Source: Bacteroides sp. (GTDB lineage: Bacteria; Bacteroidota; Bacteroidia; Bacteroidales; Muribaculaceae). From it: a DNA stretch of 34,923 nt. The notes under the pieces are model-generated. The model worked only from the letters and a program-made list of their open reading frames with translations, did no database searches and had not been told where the DNA came from. Of this stretch, positions 27,338 to 34,923 are shown in pieces; position 1 is the first letter of the stretch; the number at the start of each line of letters is the position of its first letter. Where the stretch lies: the NCBI GenBank assembly GCA_014801585.1, contig JAAVDX010000030.1, forward strand, positions 1-34,923, given 5' to 3'. A program made the translations under genes and the position numbers.

Positions 27338-29700
27338 AAACACTGAAATATCAACAGGACGCAATCAGCGAACTTACCGATAAAACCATTAAGTTACTCA
27401 ACATTGGAGGCTCGCGTCGAAAGATTGTTTTCGAGGCTCCGACAGGTGCCGGAAAAACAGTTATGACTTGTCAGACGCTTGCCAACATTGTTGACGAGCT
27501 TCGCACACGCGGTGACAGTCGCTTCAAGGAGTGCGCCTTTATATGGTTTGCACCGCGTAAACTGCACCTCCAAAGTTATATGAGCCTGAAAGGGGCTTTC
27601 GGAGAAACCCGAAAACTAACCCCTGTAATGTTCGATGAGCTCGACCAAAGTGAGGGTATTCAGCCGTGCGAAATCCTATTTGTCAACTGGGAGAGCGTTG
27701 TGAAGAAAAATAATGTTATGGTGCGCGATAGCGAGAGTAGCGCGTCACTATATGAAATCACTCGACGCACACAGGAAGAACTTGGATTACCCATTGTAGC
27801 AGTGATCGACGAGGAACATATGTTTTGGTCAAACACTGCCGACAAAACAAAGGCGGTGCTCGAGCGCATCAATCCCGCTGTTGAGCTTCGCATCTCGGCT
27901 ACTCCCAAAACGTCTTTCCCGGACGAGCGAACAAAAGTATATCGTCAGGACGTGATAGCAGCTGAGATGATTAAGAAAGAGGTGGTGCTTAACCCGGAAA
28001 TCGAAGTGACCGCCTCCGAAGAAGAACGCACACTGAATGAGCGTTTGATAAAAGTTGCTCTTGAAAAGCGCAACCAAATCGCTGAAGCGTATAAAGCCGA
28101 GGGGGTCAACATCAATCCGCTTCTTCTGATTCAACTTCCTAACGACAAGAAGGAGTCAATGACTGTGGAAGATGAAAAAGTGGCAGATCAGGTAAAGACC
28201 TATCTGAAAAATATGTACGATATTACCGTAGAAAACGGTAAACTTGCGGTTTGGCTCTCTAATGAAAAAGAAAATCTCACAGGTCTTGAACTCCCTGATA
28301 ATCTTGCACAGGTACTTCTATTCAAAGAGGCTATCGCACTGGGATGGGACTGTCCGCGAGCTGCTGTTCTGCTTATCTTCCGTAAATTGCAAAGCGACCA
28401 GTTCACTATTCAGACCGTCGGGCGCATACTCCGTATGCCGGAACAAAAGCATTACCCCAACGAATTGCTGAACGTCGGCTACGTCTATACCGACCTGGCA
28501 AAAGATAAGATTGATATTGTAACGGCTGATGCCGGTTACATCTTAAATGATACGCTCACCGCGCATCGTCGCGCCAATCTTTGCAATGTATCTCTGAAAT
28601 CAGTATATTCTGAGCGACCGAACATTGAACGTAACTATCTCGGCCCCGACTTCCGTAAAATACTTTATGACACTGCAACTGAGTTTTGGAAACTCGAACA
28701 GGGAGCCGGTCTGTTCTCCATAGCTGAACTTGCGGCTATGCACGGAGATGAAGACGAATACCAACCACTCCCCGAAACTGACGATTTAACCATAAATGAA
28801 AATCGTCGGCGAGTTCAGAACTCAATCCGTCTCGATGTCAGGACCATTAACATCGAAATCCCGAAGGACGTTCACTTTCAAAACGAAGTGCAGACTTTGA
28901 CGGTGGAACGCGCGAAATTCGCCCGTACCTCAGGCGAGATTGATGGTGTATTTCTTGCATATATCGACGGCAAGGGAGGGCAGTTTGAGCGCAAAGGTCG
29001 TACCGATAAAATAGCGGGCTTCCTCACGGAATTAATCGCTGACTTCTTCGGTATTTACGAAACCGATGCAAAGAAAGTGGTGCTCTATCACGAGAACCGC
29101 TCAAAGTTTGACCGTCTGCTTGAAACGGCACTTGAAAAATATGCGCGTAAGCGTCAGGTTGCTGCAGCAAAAGCAGCCGCAACGCGAGTATATAAAGAAC
29201 ACGACTGGGAAGTACCGGAACAGCGCGTTTATGATGCCGAAACCAACCAAGTTGCTCCGGCTGAAAATCATGCACTCTTGCCATTCATTCAACTTAACAC
29301 TGCCTCTAAACCTGAAAAGGAATTTGTCAAATTCCTTGAAGCCAATTCACAATATATTGACTGGTGGTATAAGAATGGAGATAACGGCAAAGCCAACTAC
29401 GCCATAGAATACCACAAGAGGGAAGGAGGCGAAAAGGCTCTTTTCTATGTTGACTTCGTTATCCGAATGAAGAACGGACATATCTATCTTTTCGACACCA
29501 AAAGTGCCGGAAGCGATATATTTGGTGCCGACAAACATAATGCACTCCTTGAATACATTAAAATCAACTCCACTGCAGAGCAGCCGCTTTTTGGTGGTGT
29601 GATTTTGCAGGAGGGTTCAAACTGGCTTTACTCTCCGCTTCCTATAGAGAACACCACTGACACGTTAAACTGGGATAGTTTCTATCCGCAACAGGCGTAA
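27334..29700 (+). CDS. res: Type III-like restriction subunit (Res): SF2 helicase with C-terminal nuclease
   Basis: 788 residues. Helicase motifs: Walker A APTGAGKT at 35-42, motif II DEEH at 159-162, motif III SATP at 188-191 and motif VI QTVGRILRMPE at 360-370. C-terminal PD-(D/E)xK-type nuclease: Glu663 or Glu669 upstream, Asp707 in YVDFVIRM, and D721-T-K723 in LFDTKSAGSD. The third acidic residue is Asp, not the commoner Glu. In type III systems Res travels along DNA with Mod and cuts when two unmethylated sites meet. The start codon overlaps the mod stop by 4 bp, so its translation is probably coupled to mod; an out-of-frame mod should then lower Res as well. The next gene begins after 3 bp. 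Confidence 0.9.
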   Translation: MKTLKYQQDAISELTDKTIKLLNIGGSRRKIVFEAPTGAGKTVMTCQTLANIVDELRTRGDSRFKECAFIWFAPRKLHLQSYMSLKGAFGETRKLTPVMFDELDQSEGIQPCEILFVNWESVVKKNNVMVRDSESSASLYEITRRTQEELGLPIVAVIDEEHMFWSNTADKTKAVLERINPAVELRISATPKTSFPDERTKVYRQDVIAAEMIKKEVVLNPEIEVTASEEERTLNERLIKVALEKRNQIAEAYKAEGVNINPLLLIQLPNDKKESMTVEDEKVADQVKTYLKNMYDITVENGKLAVWLSNEKENLTGLELPDNLAQVLLFKEAIALGWDCPRAAVLLIFRKLQSDQFTIQTVGRILRMPEQKHYPNELLNVGYVYTDLAKDKIDIVTADAGYILNDTLTAHRRANLCNVSLKSVYSERPNIERNYLGPDFRKILYDTATEFWKLEQGAGLFSIAELAAMHGDEDEYQPLPETDDLTINENRRRVQNSIRLDVRTINIEIPKDVHFQNEVQTLTVERAKFARTSGEIDGVFLAYIDGKGGQFERKGRTDKIAGFLTELIADFFGIYETDAKKVVLYHENRSKFDRLLETALEKYARKRQVAAAKAAATRVYKEHDWEVPEQRVYDAETNQVAPAENHALLPFIQLNTASKPEKEFVKFLEANSQYIDWWYKNGDNGKANYAIEYHKREGGEKALFYVDFVIRMKNGHIYLFDTKSAGSDIFGADKHNALLEYIKINSTAEQPLFGGVILQEGSNWLYSPLPIENTTDTLNWDSFYPQQA

Positions 29701-29703
29701 GAT

Positions 29704-29925
29704 ATGAGTAACAAAGGTATAGACCAAAAATTCGTTCACTACGGCATACGTCGTGACGACCTCTCTATGATTGAGGCTATCTGCGACACTGAGGGTATAG
29801 ACTTCGACTGGCTGAGTGAGGAGATACTGAAAGCCTATCACGCTAAAAAAGTTGATGTGATAGAGATTGATGACACCGCCACAGAAGATATTATTCGTGC
29901 GGCAATTCAGAAAATTAAAAAATAA
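29704..29925 (+). CDS. Small protein associated with DNA-modification operon
   Basis: 73 residues, acidic N-terminal two thirds (DTEGIDFDWLSEEILKAYHA) and a lysine-rich end (AIQKIKK). No membrane segment. I tentatively connect it with the small-protein family that some databases call DNA-modification-system-associated, but cannot check this. It sits 3 bp after res and 11 bp before the DndD-like gene, so it is part of the operon; a bridging or regulatory role between the Mod/Res and ATPase parts would fit. Confidence 0.7.
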   Translation: MSNKGIDQKFVHYGIRRDDLSMIEAICDTEGIDFDWLSEEILKAYHAKKVDVIEIDDTATEDIIRAAIQKIKK

Positions 29926-29936
29926 ATTTCCTCGCA

Positions 29937-31937
29937 ATGCTTATTCAAAGAATCAAAGTCAGCAACTACAAGACCTATCTTGACCTCGACCTCGATTTGA
30001 CAGTTGACGAGGAACGCCCTATTATTCTTATCGGCGGCTCAAATGGCGGTGGTAAAACTACATTGTTTGAGGCCATTAGTGGTGCGCTCTACGGTCTCAA
30101 AATCGAGAACCGCGACCACTTTATGGAACTTGTCAATCAGGGGGCAGTCGGGCAGGTCAAGCCCGAAATCTCATTGCAGATCACTTTCAGCGGTAAGGTA
30201 CTCGGTCAGGAACAGAAATATATCCTCAAACGCACCTATGTTCTCAACCCTGCCGGGAAACCGCTTGAAAGCGTCAGTCTGAACATGAACGGCAATATGT
30301 TTGTGTACGGCACAATGACCGCACCCAAAGAGCGCATTAAGAACGAGCAGGAGGTCAACAAGATTATCAAGGCTAATCTTCCACAGGAGTTGAGCCAGTA
30401 TTTCTTATTTGACGCCATGCAGTCGAGCGAACTTCTCAAAAAGAATGTGTTCGCCCAGACTATCCGCGACAACTTCGAGAATGTTCTTGGTTTCAAGAAA
30501 TACCTGCAACTCCGCCGTGCAGCCGAGAAGTTACAACAAGAATGGGCGCAACTTCGACTTCAAGCCGAACAGGAAGCAGCTGAGTATAACGAACTCGTCA
30601 GCCAAAAGGATAAACTGACTGCCGACCTTAACGCTTGCATTGCCGAACAAGATACTCTCTACAAGTATCTGACCTCAATGGAAACCGAATATCAGAAAGC
30701 TAAAGAGGGAGCGCAGCAAAGTGCCGCTCTTAATAAGCGTATTGCTGATATTTCGGCTAAAGTTGATGATATTGTTCGCCGTGCCGCTTCTTATGCTGAG
30801 GATATTAAGGGCTTTATGGAAAACATCGAAATCAATGTTTTCTTGCCGAAAATGGCAGCGAACCTCTCAGTGGAGATTAATAATATTCTGCGTATAAAGG
30901 AAGAACTCGCCAACTCCACCACAGGTGCATATCCATTGGAAACGCTTCGTGATGTTACTGCAAAGATTATCGACTATCTTAAAGAATTGTCACTTTGCTC
31001 GCCTGAGGTTGACGAGGAAAATGTGGTAAAACATGTTGTTGCTATGCAGAACACCACTAATCGGCAAGACCCTTTCGACTATCTCGACAATGCAGAGATA
31101 GCCGCTTTGAAATCGCTTGTCAATCGTGGTGCCAATAACCAGTTCGTAGCCCTTTACCGTCAGCGTCAAGACCTCGAAGTGCTTCTCGCAACTATCGAGG
31201 AACTGCGTACTGAGAAAAATAATCTCGAACAGACACGTGCCGGAGGCAACGAGTTTATCATCTCCAACTACGAAGAAAGTCAGCGTAAACTTGATAAAGC
31301 CAAGATTGCTGAGGGTCAACTTAAACAGGAAATTCAGAAACTCGACAACCGCATACACCGTTACGATGTTCAGATTCAGCAAGAGCCGGATTTGAAATAC
31401 GACACCCTCGTAAAACTCAAACCGTTCTTCGAGAAAGTAGCGGATAGCCTATTGAAAAAGAAGAAAGCGCAGATTGAAAGCGAGATGCAACAACAACTCA
31501 ATCGCTTGCTCGTGTCGTATAAAGGACACATCGGGCGCGTAGAGTTGAGCGACAGTATGGAAAACTTCGATATTAAATTATTCCATACCAAAGGAAACCA
31601 AATCTCGCTCAATCAGCTTAATGCCGCATCAAAGCAGATTTTTATTCAGGTATTGCTTAAAGTGCTACGTAACCTCGGCGACTATAATCCGCCTGTTATG
31701 ATCGACACTGTGATGGGTGTGCTCGACAACGAGAGCCGCGAAATGCTCTTTGAGGAATACTTCCCCAATCTTGCCGAGCAAACTATTCTGCTTTGCACCA
31801 CCTCTGAAGTGCGCCCCGACAGCGACTATAAGAAACTCGAAGCCTTCATATCAAAGACTTTCACGCTTCATCGCGATGTGGAGGAACAGAAAACGACCGT
31901 CAGCGACGGCTATTTTGGAATTGAATTAAATCAGTAA
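29937..31937 (+). CDS. DndD/Rad50-like SMC-family ATPase
   Basis: 666 residues. ABC-type ATPase head split by a coiled coil: N-terminal LIQRIKVSNYKTYLDL and Walker A GGSNGGGKTT at 33-42, a DndD-like segment QYFLFDAMQSSELL near 157-170, coiled coil about 190-560, signature-like region QLNAASKQIFIQ near 560 and Walker B/D-loop VMIDTVMGVLD at 587-597. The middle has no CxxC zinc hook, so it is not a standard Rad50. Closest known type is DndD of the phosphorothioate system, whose ATPase helps nick DNA before sulphur insertion, but no DndA/DndC homologue is present here, so sulphur modification is unlikely. It is 4 bp before the HerA-like gene. Confidence 0.83.
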   Translation: MLIQRIKVSNYKTYLDLDLDLTVDEERPIILIGGSNGGGKTTLFEAISGALYGLKIENRDHFMELVNQGAVGQVKPEISLQITFSGKVLGQEQKYILKRTYVLNPAGKPLESVSLNMNGNMFVYGTMTAPKERIKNEQEVNKIIKANLPQELSQYFLFDAMQSSELLKKNVFAQTIRDNFENVLGFKKYLQLRRAAEKLQQEWAQLRLQAEQEAAEYNELVSQKDKLTADLNACIAEQDTLYKYLTSMETEYQKAKEGAQQSAALNKRIADISAKVDDIVRRAASYAEDIKGFMENIEINVFLPKMAANLSVEINNILRIKEELANSTTGAYPLETLRDVTAKIIDYLKELSLCSPEVDEENVVKHVVAMQNTTNRQDPFDYLDNAEIAALKSLVNRGANNQFVALYRQRQDLEVLLATIEELRTEKNNLEQTRAGGNEFIISNYEESQRKLDKAKIAEGQLKQEIQKLDNRIHRYDVQIQQEPDLKYDTLVKLKPFFEKVADSLLKKKKAQIESEMQQQLNRLLVSYKGHIGRVELSDSMENFDIKLFHTKGNQISLNQLNAASKQIFIQVLLKVLRNLGDYNPPVMIDTVMGVLDNESREMLFEEYFPNLAEQTILLCTTSEVRPDSDYKKLEAFISKTFTLHRDVEEQKTTVSDGYFGIELNQ

Positions 31938-31941
31938 CGCC

Positions 31942-33525
31942 ATGCCACTACAATTTGGAGATATATACGTTCCCGAAAACTTCAATACGGAATTTGCACC
32001 ACTCAAAGAGAAGATTGAATCGCTTATCAATCTTTCGCGCAGTGCCGGCAATGAGCGTCGCTATGCAATTCCAAACAATAAACTGATGCGTATTTGTTTG
32101 CTCGTGGGTCTATCAACTCTCGGTAAACGTGAGGAAGCCATCGTTGAGTCGATGAAGCTGCAAACCGGCAACCGCTTTGTGCCGAGCTTCTTTACGCATC
32201 AGGAGTTATCGCCACTTTACTCGGCTCTCATCAAGCTGCGTTATCACGATAGTTCGCTCGACTTTTCAAACAATCGCGTTCTTTCTCGAATAATCGGTGC
32301 AGAAATGTATCGCGGACGCGACCTTCTGCTTACCGATAATAACCTCGAAAACTATCTCTTCTCGCAAGGTGGAGGCAGAGCTGCACTTGCCAAAGATATC
32401 CCGGCTCTCAATCTGCTTATAGGCAATTATGGCGATGCAGAAATGGAAGCCACTCTCGACATCAATAGCCGCGCCATTACCAATGCTCAAATCATTATTG
32501 CCGGTGCGACAGGTTCAGGTAAGACCAATCTTCTTGCCGTACTTATGCAGCAGATTCGCGCACTTTCCTCCGAAAGTGCTTACCCTGTCAACTTTCTTTT
32601 GTTCGACTACAAGGGAGAGTTCAGCGATATACAGAACAATCACTGGCTATCGCTTTTCGACGTTGACCGCTCTTGCATCCTCGACCCGATAGAGCGACCA
32701 CTGCCGTTCACACCGTTTAAGGACTTCACCGGGCGACCAATCAATGAAATTAATCTCTACTCAACCGAAATGGCTTCGGCTCTCGCTTCGCTTGACCGTC
32801 TTTCTCCAAGCTCGAATATGAGCAACCGATTGAGCGAGGCTATTGTGGAATGTTATAAGCGTACCAATGGCGCACCGATAACATTCACTGATATGTTGAA
32901 AGAATATCAGTCGCGGATGAAAGACCCGGAAAAAGACGACTCCATTTCTTCAATCCTTAAACAGCTTGACCGAGCCAATATCTTTGACACGGAGGATAAA
33001 GCCGACCTCGTGGGCGATAGCTTTATAGTCAAGATGGACGGCTACCCAAAAGACGGCCCGATTGCAAAAGCAATCGTGTACTTCCTTATGTCGAAACTCA
33101 ACAACATCTATGAACAACTTGACAAGCAAGCCGTCAATGACGATGTAGTGCAAATTCGCCACTTCTCGATTATTGACGAGGCTCATTATATGTTGAGCTT
33201 TGACAACCGCCCCCTTCGCAACCTTATTGCGGTAGGACGCAATAAGGGATTGTCTATTATTCTCGCTACGCAGAATATGGCTGACTTCAAAAACAAGGGC
33301 TTCGACTTCTACGCAAACGCGCAGTACCCCTTAATTATGAAGCAGCAGACAATCGATGATAAGGTTATAAAAGACTTGTTCGGCGTAAGTGGCACAGAAC
33401 TCAAAGAGATCCGCACCGCCATTGCCGGACTGCAAAAGGGTGAGCTTATCATCAAAGACCAAATGGCTTTTGCCCTCGGTATGGGACGCAAGTACAAAAA
33501 AATCAACGTAACACACTTAATCTAA
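31942..33525 (+). CDS. HerA/DUF87-like ATPase with N-terminal DndE-like domain (tentative)
   Basis: 527 residues. The AAA+ translocase part begins near 155; Walker A GATGSGKTN is at 188-196, Walker B IIDEAHYML at 410-418 and sensor-like ILATQNMADF near 441-450. This is the HerA/VirB4-like group of hexameric DNA pumps, which often work with nucleases or SMC-like ATPases in defence. Residues 1-110 form an extra helical region; IPNNKLMRICLLVGLSTLG near 43-61 recalls the DndE helix that binds DNA in phosphorothioate systems, but the match is weak and by eye only. It is translationally close to its neighbours (4 bp before, 1 bp after). Confidence 0.82.
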   Translation: MPLQFGDIYVPENFNTEFAPLKEKIESLINLSRSAGNERRYAIPNNKLMRICLLVGLSTLGKREEAIVESMKLQTGNRFVPSFFTHQELSPLYSALIKLRYHDSSLDFSNNRVLSRIIGAEMYRGRDLLLTDNNLENYLFSQGGGRAALAKDIPALNLLIGNYGDAEMEATLDINSRAITNAQIIIAGATGSGKTNLLAVLMQQIRALSSESAYPVNFLLFDYKGEFSDIQNNHWLSLFDVDRSCILDPIERPLPFTPFKDFTGRPINEINLYSTEMASALASLDRLSPSSNMSNRLSEAIVECYKRTNGAPITFTDMLKEYQSRMKDPEKDDSISSILKQLDRANIFDTEDKADLVGDSFIVKMDGYPKDGPIAKAIVYFLMSKLNNIYEQLDKQAVNDDVVQIRHFSIIDEAHYMLSFDNRPLRNLIAVGRNKGLSIILATQNMADFKNKGFDFYANAQYPLIMKQQTIDDKVIKDLFGVSGTELKEIRTAIAGLQKGELIIKDQMAFALGMGRKYKKINVTHLI

Positions 33526-33526
33526 T

Positions 33527-33718
33527 ATGCCAGTAGAAACACTTGTCGCATCAGAAGAAACTAAATGCTTTTTTAAAGAGCTTCCCATGCCGAAAGGCAT
33601 AAATGGTAACGAAGTCAACGGGAAACTCTTTTTTGAGAACTTTATGAACAGTTCAAAAGGGTTCTCTGATCTCGCTACTCTTACTGAATCTTGCAGACGA
33701 ATGCAAGATTTGAAGTAA
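33527..33718 (+). CDS. Small hypothetical protein after the HerA-like gene
   Basis: 63 residues, soluble, no motif that I know. Its start follows the HerA-like stop by a single base, so translation is probably coupled. The sequence (for example FFKELPMPKGINGNEVNGKL) is ordinary and has a helical C-terminus. Because it is packed into the operon it is likely to be real, though small. Confidence 0.6.
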   Translation: MPVETLVASEETKCFFKELPMPKGINGNEVNGKLFFENFMNSSKGFSDLATLTESCRRMQDLK

Positions 33719-33755
33719 TTGCCTATTAACAGTCAGTTATTAATTCACTTGGAGT

Positions 33756-34556
33756 ATGAGACGAGTTATATTGGCATTATTTCTTTTAATTCCTTTCTTT
33801 GTTTTTGCAGATGTGCACAATCGTGGTCGATTAGATTACGAGCATCATGAATGGGAATTTATTATTCCATTACTTCTACTCATTGTTGGTGGCGGATTCT
33901 TTCTTTTCTATTGGGCAAAGGAATATTGGCAGAAACATAAAGATGACATTCTTGGCTTTTTATCCTTTATGATAATGGTATCTGGAATTGCAAGTGGAGC
34001 GTATATTATATACATCACATTCCTTAAAGATGTCTCTGCCAAGCACGACAATAGTAACGTAGCGGAAGTAGAACCGCAGCTTCCGGAAGGCTTTCGACCA
34101 GTTGAACCTGGTGAAACCTTTGAGTTTAATACTTCTCAACCGTCAGATCCCTGGGCTGCCTATCCTCCTGTCATTACCGATGGCAGTCAGATGACAAATA
34201 AACAAAACGATTTCATGGTGGCAGCTATTTTGAATCCTACATACTCAATTTACGACCTCTATGTTGCGGTGGATATGACCCCACAAAATACTCAGTTTCA
34301 TACTTTCGAACGATATTGCAGATCTAAGTTTATAAGAGAGCGATACACCCCGTCGGAATTTAGACTGGTCTACAATAAGGTTTCTCGCGCGTGGAATAGA
34401 TTTGTCTCCGTGCAAAATGTGAATTTTAAATCACCTGAGATAATTCCTTATATGATCGAATATTCTCAATTTGATCCTATGGCTCCGAGAATAGAGGACG
34501 CAGAAGATCCTCAATTAATCCGTATGCTAAGAACAAAACCTCTATATACAGATTAA
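33756..34556 (+). CDS. Hypothetical membrane protein at end of the operon
   Basis: 266 residues. Signal-like segment at 1-18 (MRRVILALFLLIPFFVFA), then two membrane helices at about 36-53 (FIIPLLLLIVGGGFFLFY) and 66-88 (ILGFLSFMIMVSGIASGAYI), and a soluble C-terminal part of about 175 residues with several Trp and Tyr. I do not recognise the family. It follows the small gene by 37 bp and ends the operon before a terminator. Its codons are more AT-rich than those of the genes before it. A membrane component could be an effector that acts when phage is sensed, but this is speculation; it may also be an unrelated passenger. Confidence 0.7.
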   Translation: MRRVILALFLLIPFFVFADVHNRGRLDYEHHEWEFIIPLLLLIVGGGFFLFYWAKEYWQKHKDDILGFLSFMIMVSGIASGAYIIYITFLKDVSAKHDNSNVAEVEPQLPEGFRPVEPGETFEFNTSQPSDPWAAYPPVITDGSQMTNKQNDFMVAAILNPTYSIYDLYVAVDMTPQNTQFHTFERYCRSKFIRERYTPSEFRLVYNKVSRAWNRFVSVQNVNFKSPEIIPYMIEYSQFDPMAPRIEDAEDPQLIRMLRTKPLYTD

Positions 34557-34756
34557 TGAAGTTGAAGCACCGCCACCGCGCTTTCGTGAACGGAGCCTAA
34601 GGTCTCTGCCGTTCGGCTTCAATCGCTAACTCAAAGCGGCAAAGAGTTGCCGTTGTTACGTTTTGATTATGAGGAACCCTGTCTTGTTCCACGGATAGGT
34701 CAAGATCGTACCCGTGGCAACATCAAAGCACCAACAAATATTATTAAAATAGCACA

Positions 34757-34795
34757 AAGAAGCCCGAACATCCCCCACGTTCGGGCTTCTTCTGT
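34757..34795 (+). terminator. Terminator of the mod-res-ATPase operon
   Basis: Stem AAGAAGCCCGAAC (34757-34769) with GTTCGGGCTTCTT (34779-34791), 13 perfect pairs, 9-base loop, followed by a T-rich stretch TCTGTTATTTT. Confidence 0.85.
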
Positions 34796-34829
34796 TATTT
34801 TGCCACATTGTGCAATACGTGCTTCACTT

Positions 34830-34837
34830 TATATTTG
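34830..34837 (+). promoter_or_regulatory. -7 box for the gene beyond the right edge
   Basis: TATATTTG fits TAnnTTTG, with TTG at 34808-34810 upstream at 19 bases. The AAGGAGA at 34917-34923 is an unusual strong Shine-Dalgarno for this group and implies a start codon just past the end. Confidence 0.5.
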
Positions 34838-34923
34838 TAGGGTAAATATAAGATTGGTTCAAAAGGGACTTTTCATCTCAGTATAAAACCGGGGTTGTGT
34901 TGTCCTTTGTTGTATTAAGGAGA

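Larger units (their letters stand above)
34557..34923. other. Downstream non-coding region of the modification operon
   Basis: 367 bp without a convincing gene. It holds a set of nested and sequential inverted repeats (34562-34652), the operon terminator (34757-34791), a plus-strand TATATTTG promoter box (34830-34837) and AAGGAGA at the very end (34917-34923), probably the ribosome-binding site of the next gene, outside the window. Confidence 0.6.

Noticed and set aside
29937-33525. Complete phosphorothioate (Dnd) system
   Set aside because: Only a DndD-like and a doubtful DndE-like part are found; dndA, dndB and dndC are missing from the window, and Mod/Res take their place.
34647-34886. 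79-codon ORF right of the defence operon
   Set aside because: It spans the terminator hairpin and the next promoter; no plausible product.

Overview
The window looks like a chromosomal segment of a Bacteroidales bacterium, perhaps a Muribaculaceae- or Bacteroides-like gut lineage (inference). The evidence is the gene content: a TamL-type outer-membrane lipoprotein, DUF4924 and DUF4922 proteins, a secreted CotH protein with a Por-type C-terminal tail, a GT3-type glycogen synthase and a class I fumarase. Promoters also fit: there are repeated TAnnTTTG -7 boxes, some with TTTG 19-20 bases upstream, and few Shine-Dalgarno sites. No rRNA, tRNA or CRISPR array was seen.

Layout. 1-3491 (minus): an MBL-fold/acyl-ACP thioesterase fusion, then tamL, which runs off the left edge. 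3759-5922 (plus): DUF4924 protein and release factor 3, ending at a terminator shared with the convergent CotH gene (6055-7935). 8158-11003: three family-2 glycosyltransferases around a divergent promoter pair. 10993-18330 (minus): a large secreted amidase-like protein, a two-part glycosyltransferase, a GalT-like DUF4922 protein and an AmpG-like permease, which together suggest a cell-wall turnover and salvage group. 18654-20300 (minus): fumarase. 20667-25059 (plus): glycogen synthase and alpha-glucan phosphorylase.

25540-34556 is the most interesting part. It is one tightly packed plus-strand operon with its own promoter and terminator: a type III-like DNA methyltransferase (Mod), a Res-like helicase/nuclease, a 73-residue protein, a DndD/Rad50-like ATPase, a HerA-like ATPase with an extra (possibly DndE-like) N-terminal domain, a 63-residue protein and a membrane protein. 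mod is interrupted by an 8-G tract that puts it out of frame; 7 or 10 Gs would restore a 598-residue Mod. I read this as a phase-variable anti-phage or epigenetic system that combines type III restriction-modification with Dnd-like ATPases. I do not recognise it as a named system.

The non-coding DNA carries a recurring theme of short tandem duplications (14-30 bp) and perfect foldbacks (17 and 29 bp stems with 3-base loops). Two of the foldbacks are followed by the same AAGTAATAAGTA-type repeat, in opposite orientations.
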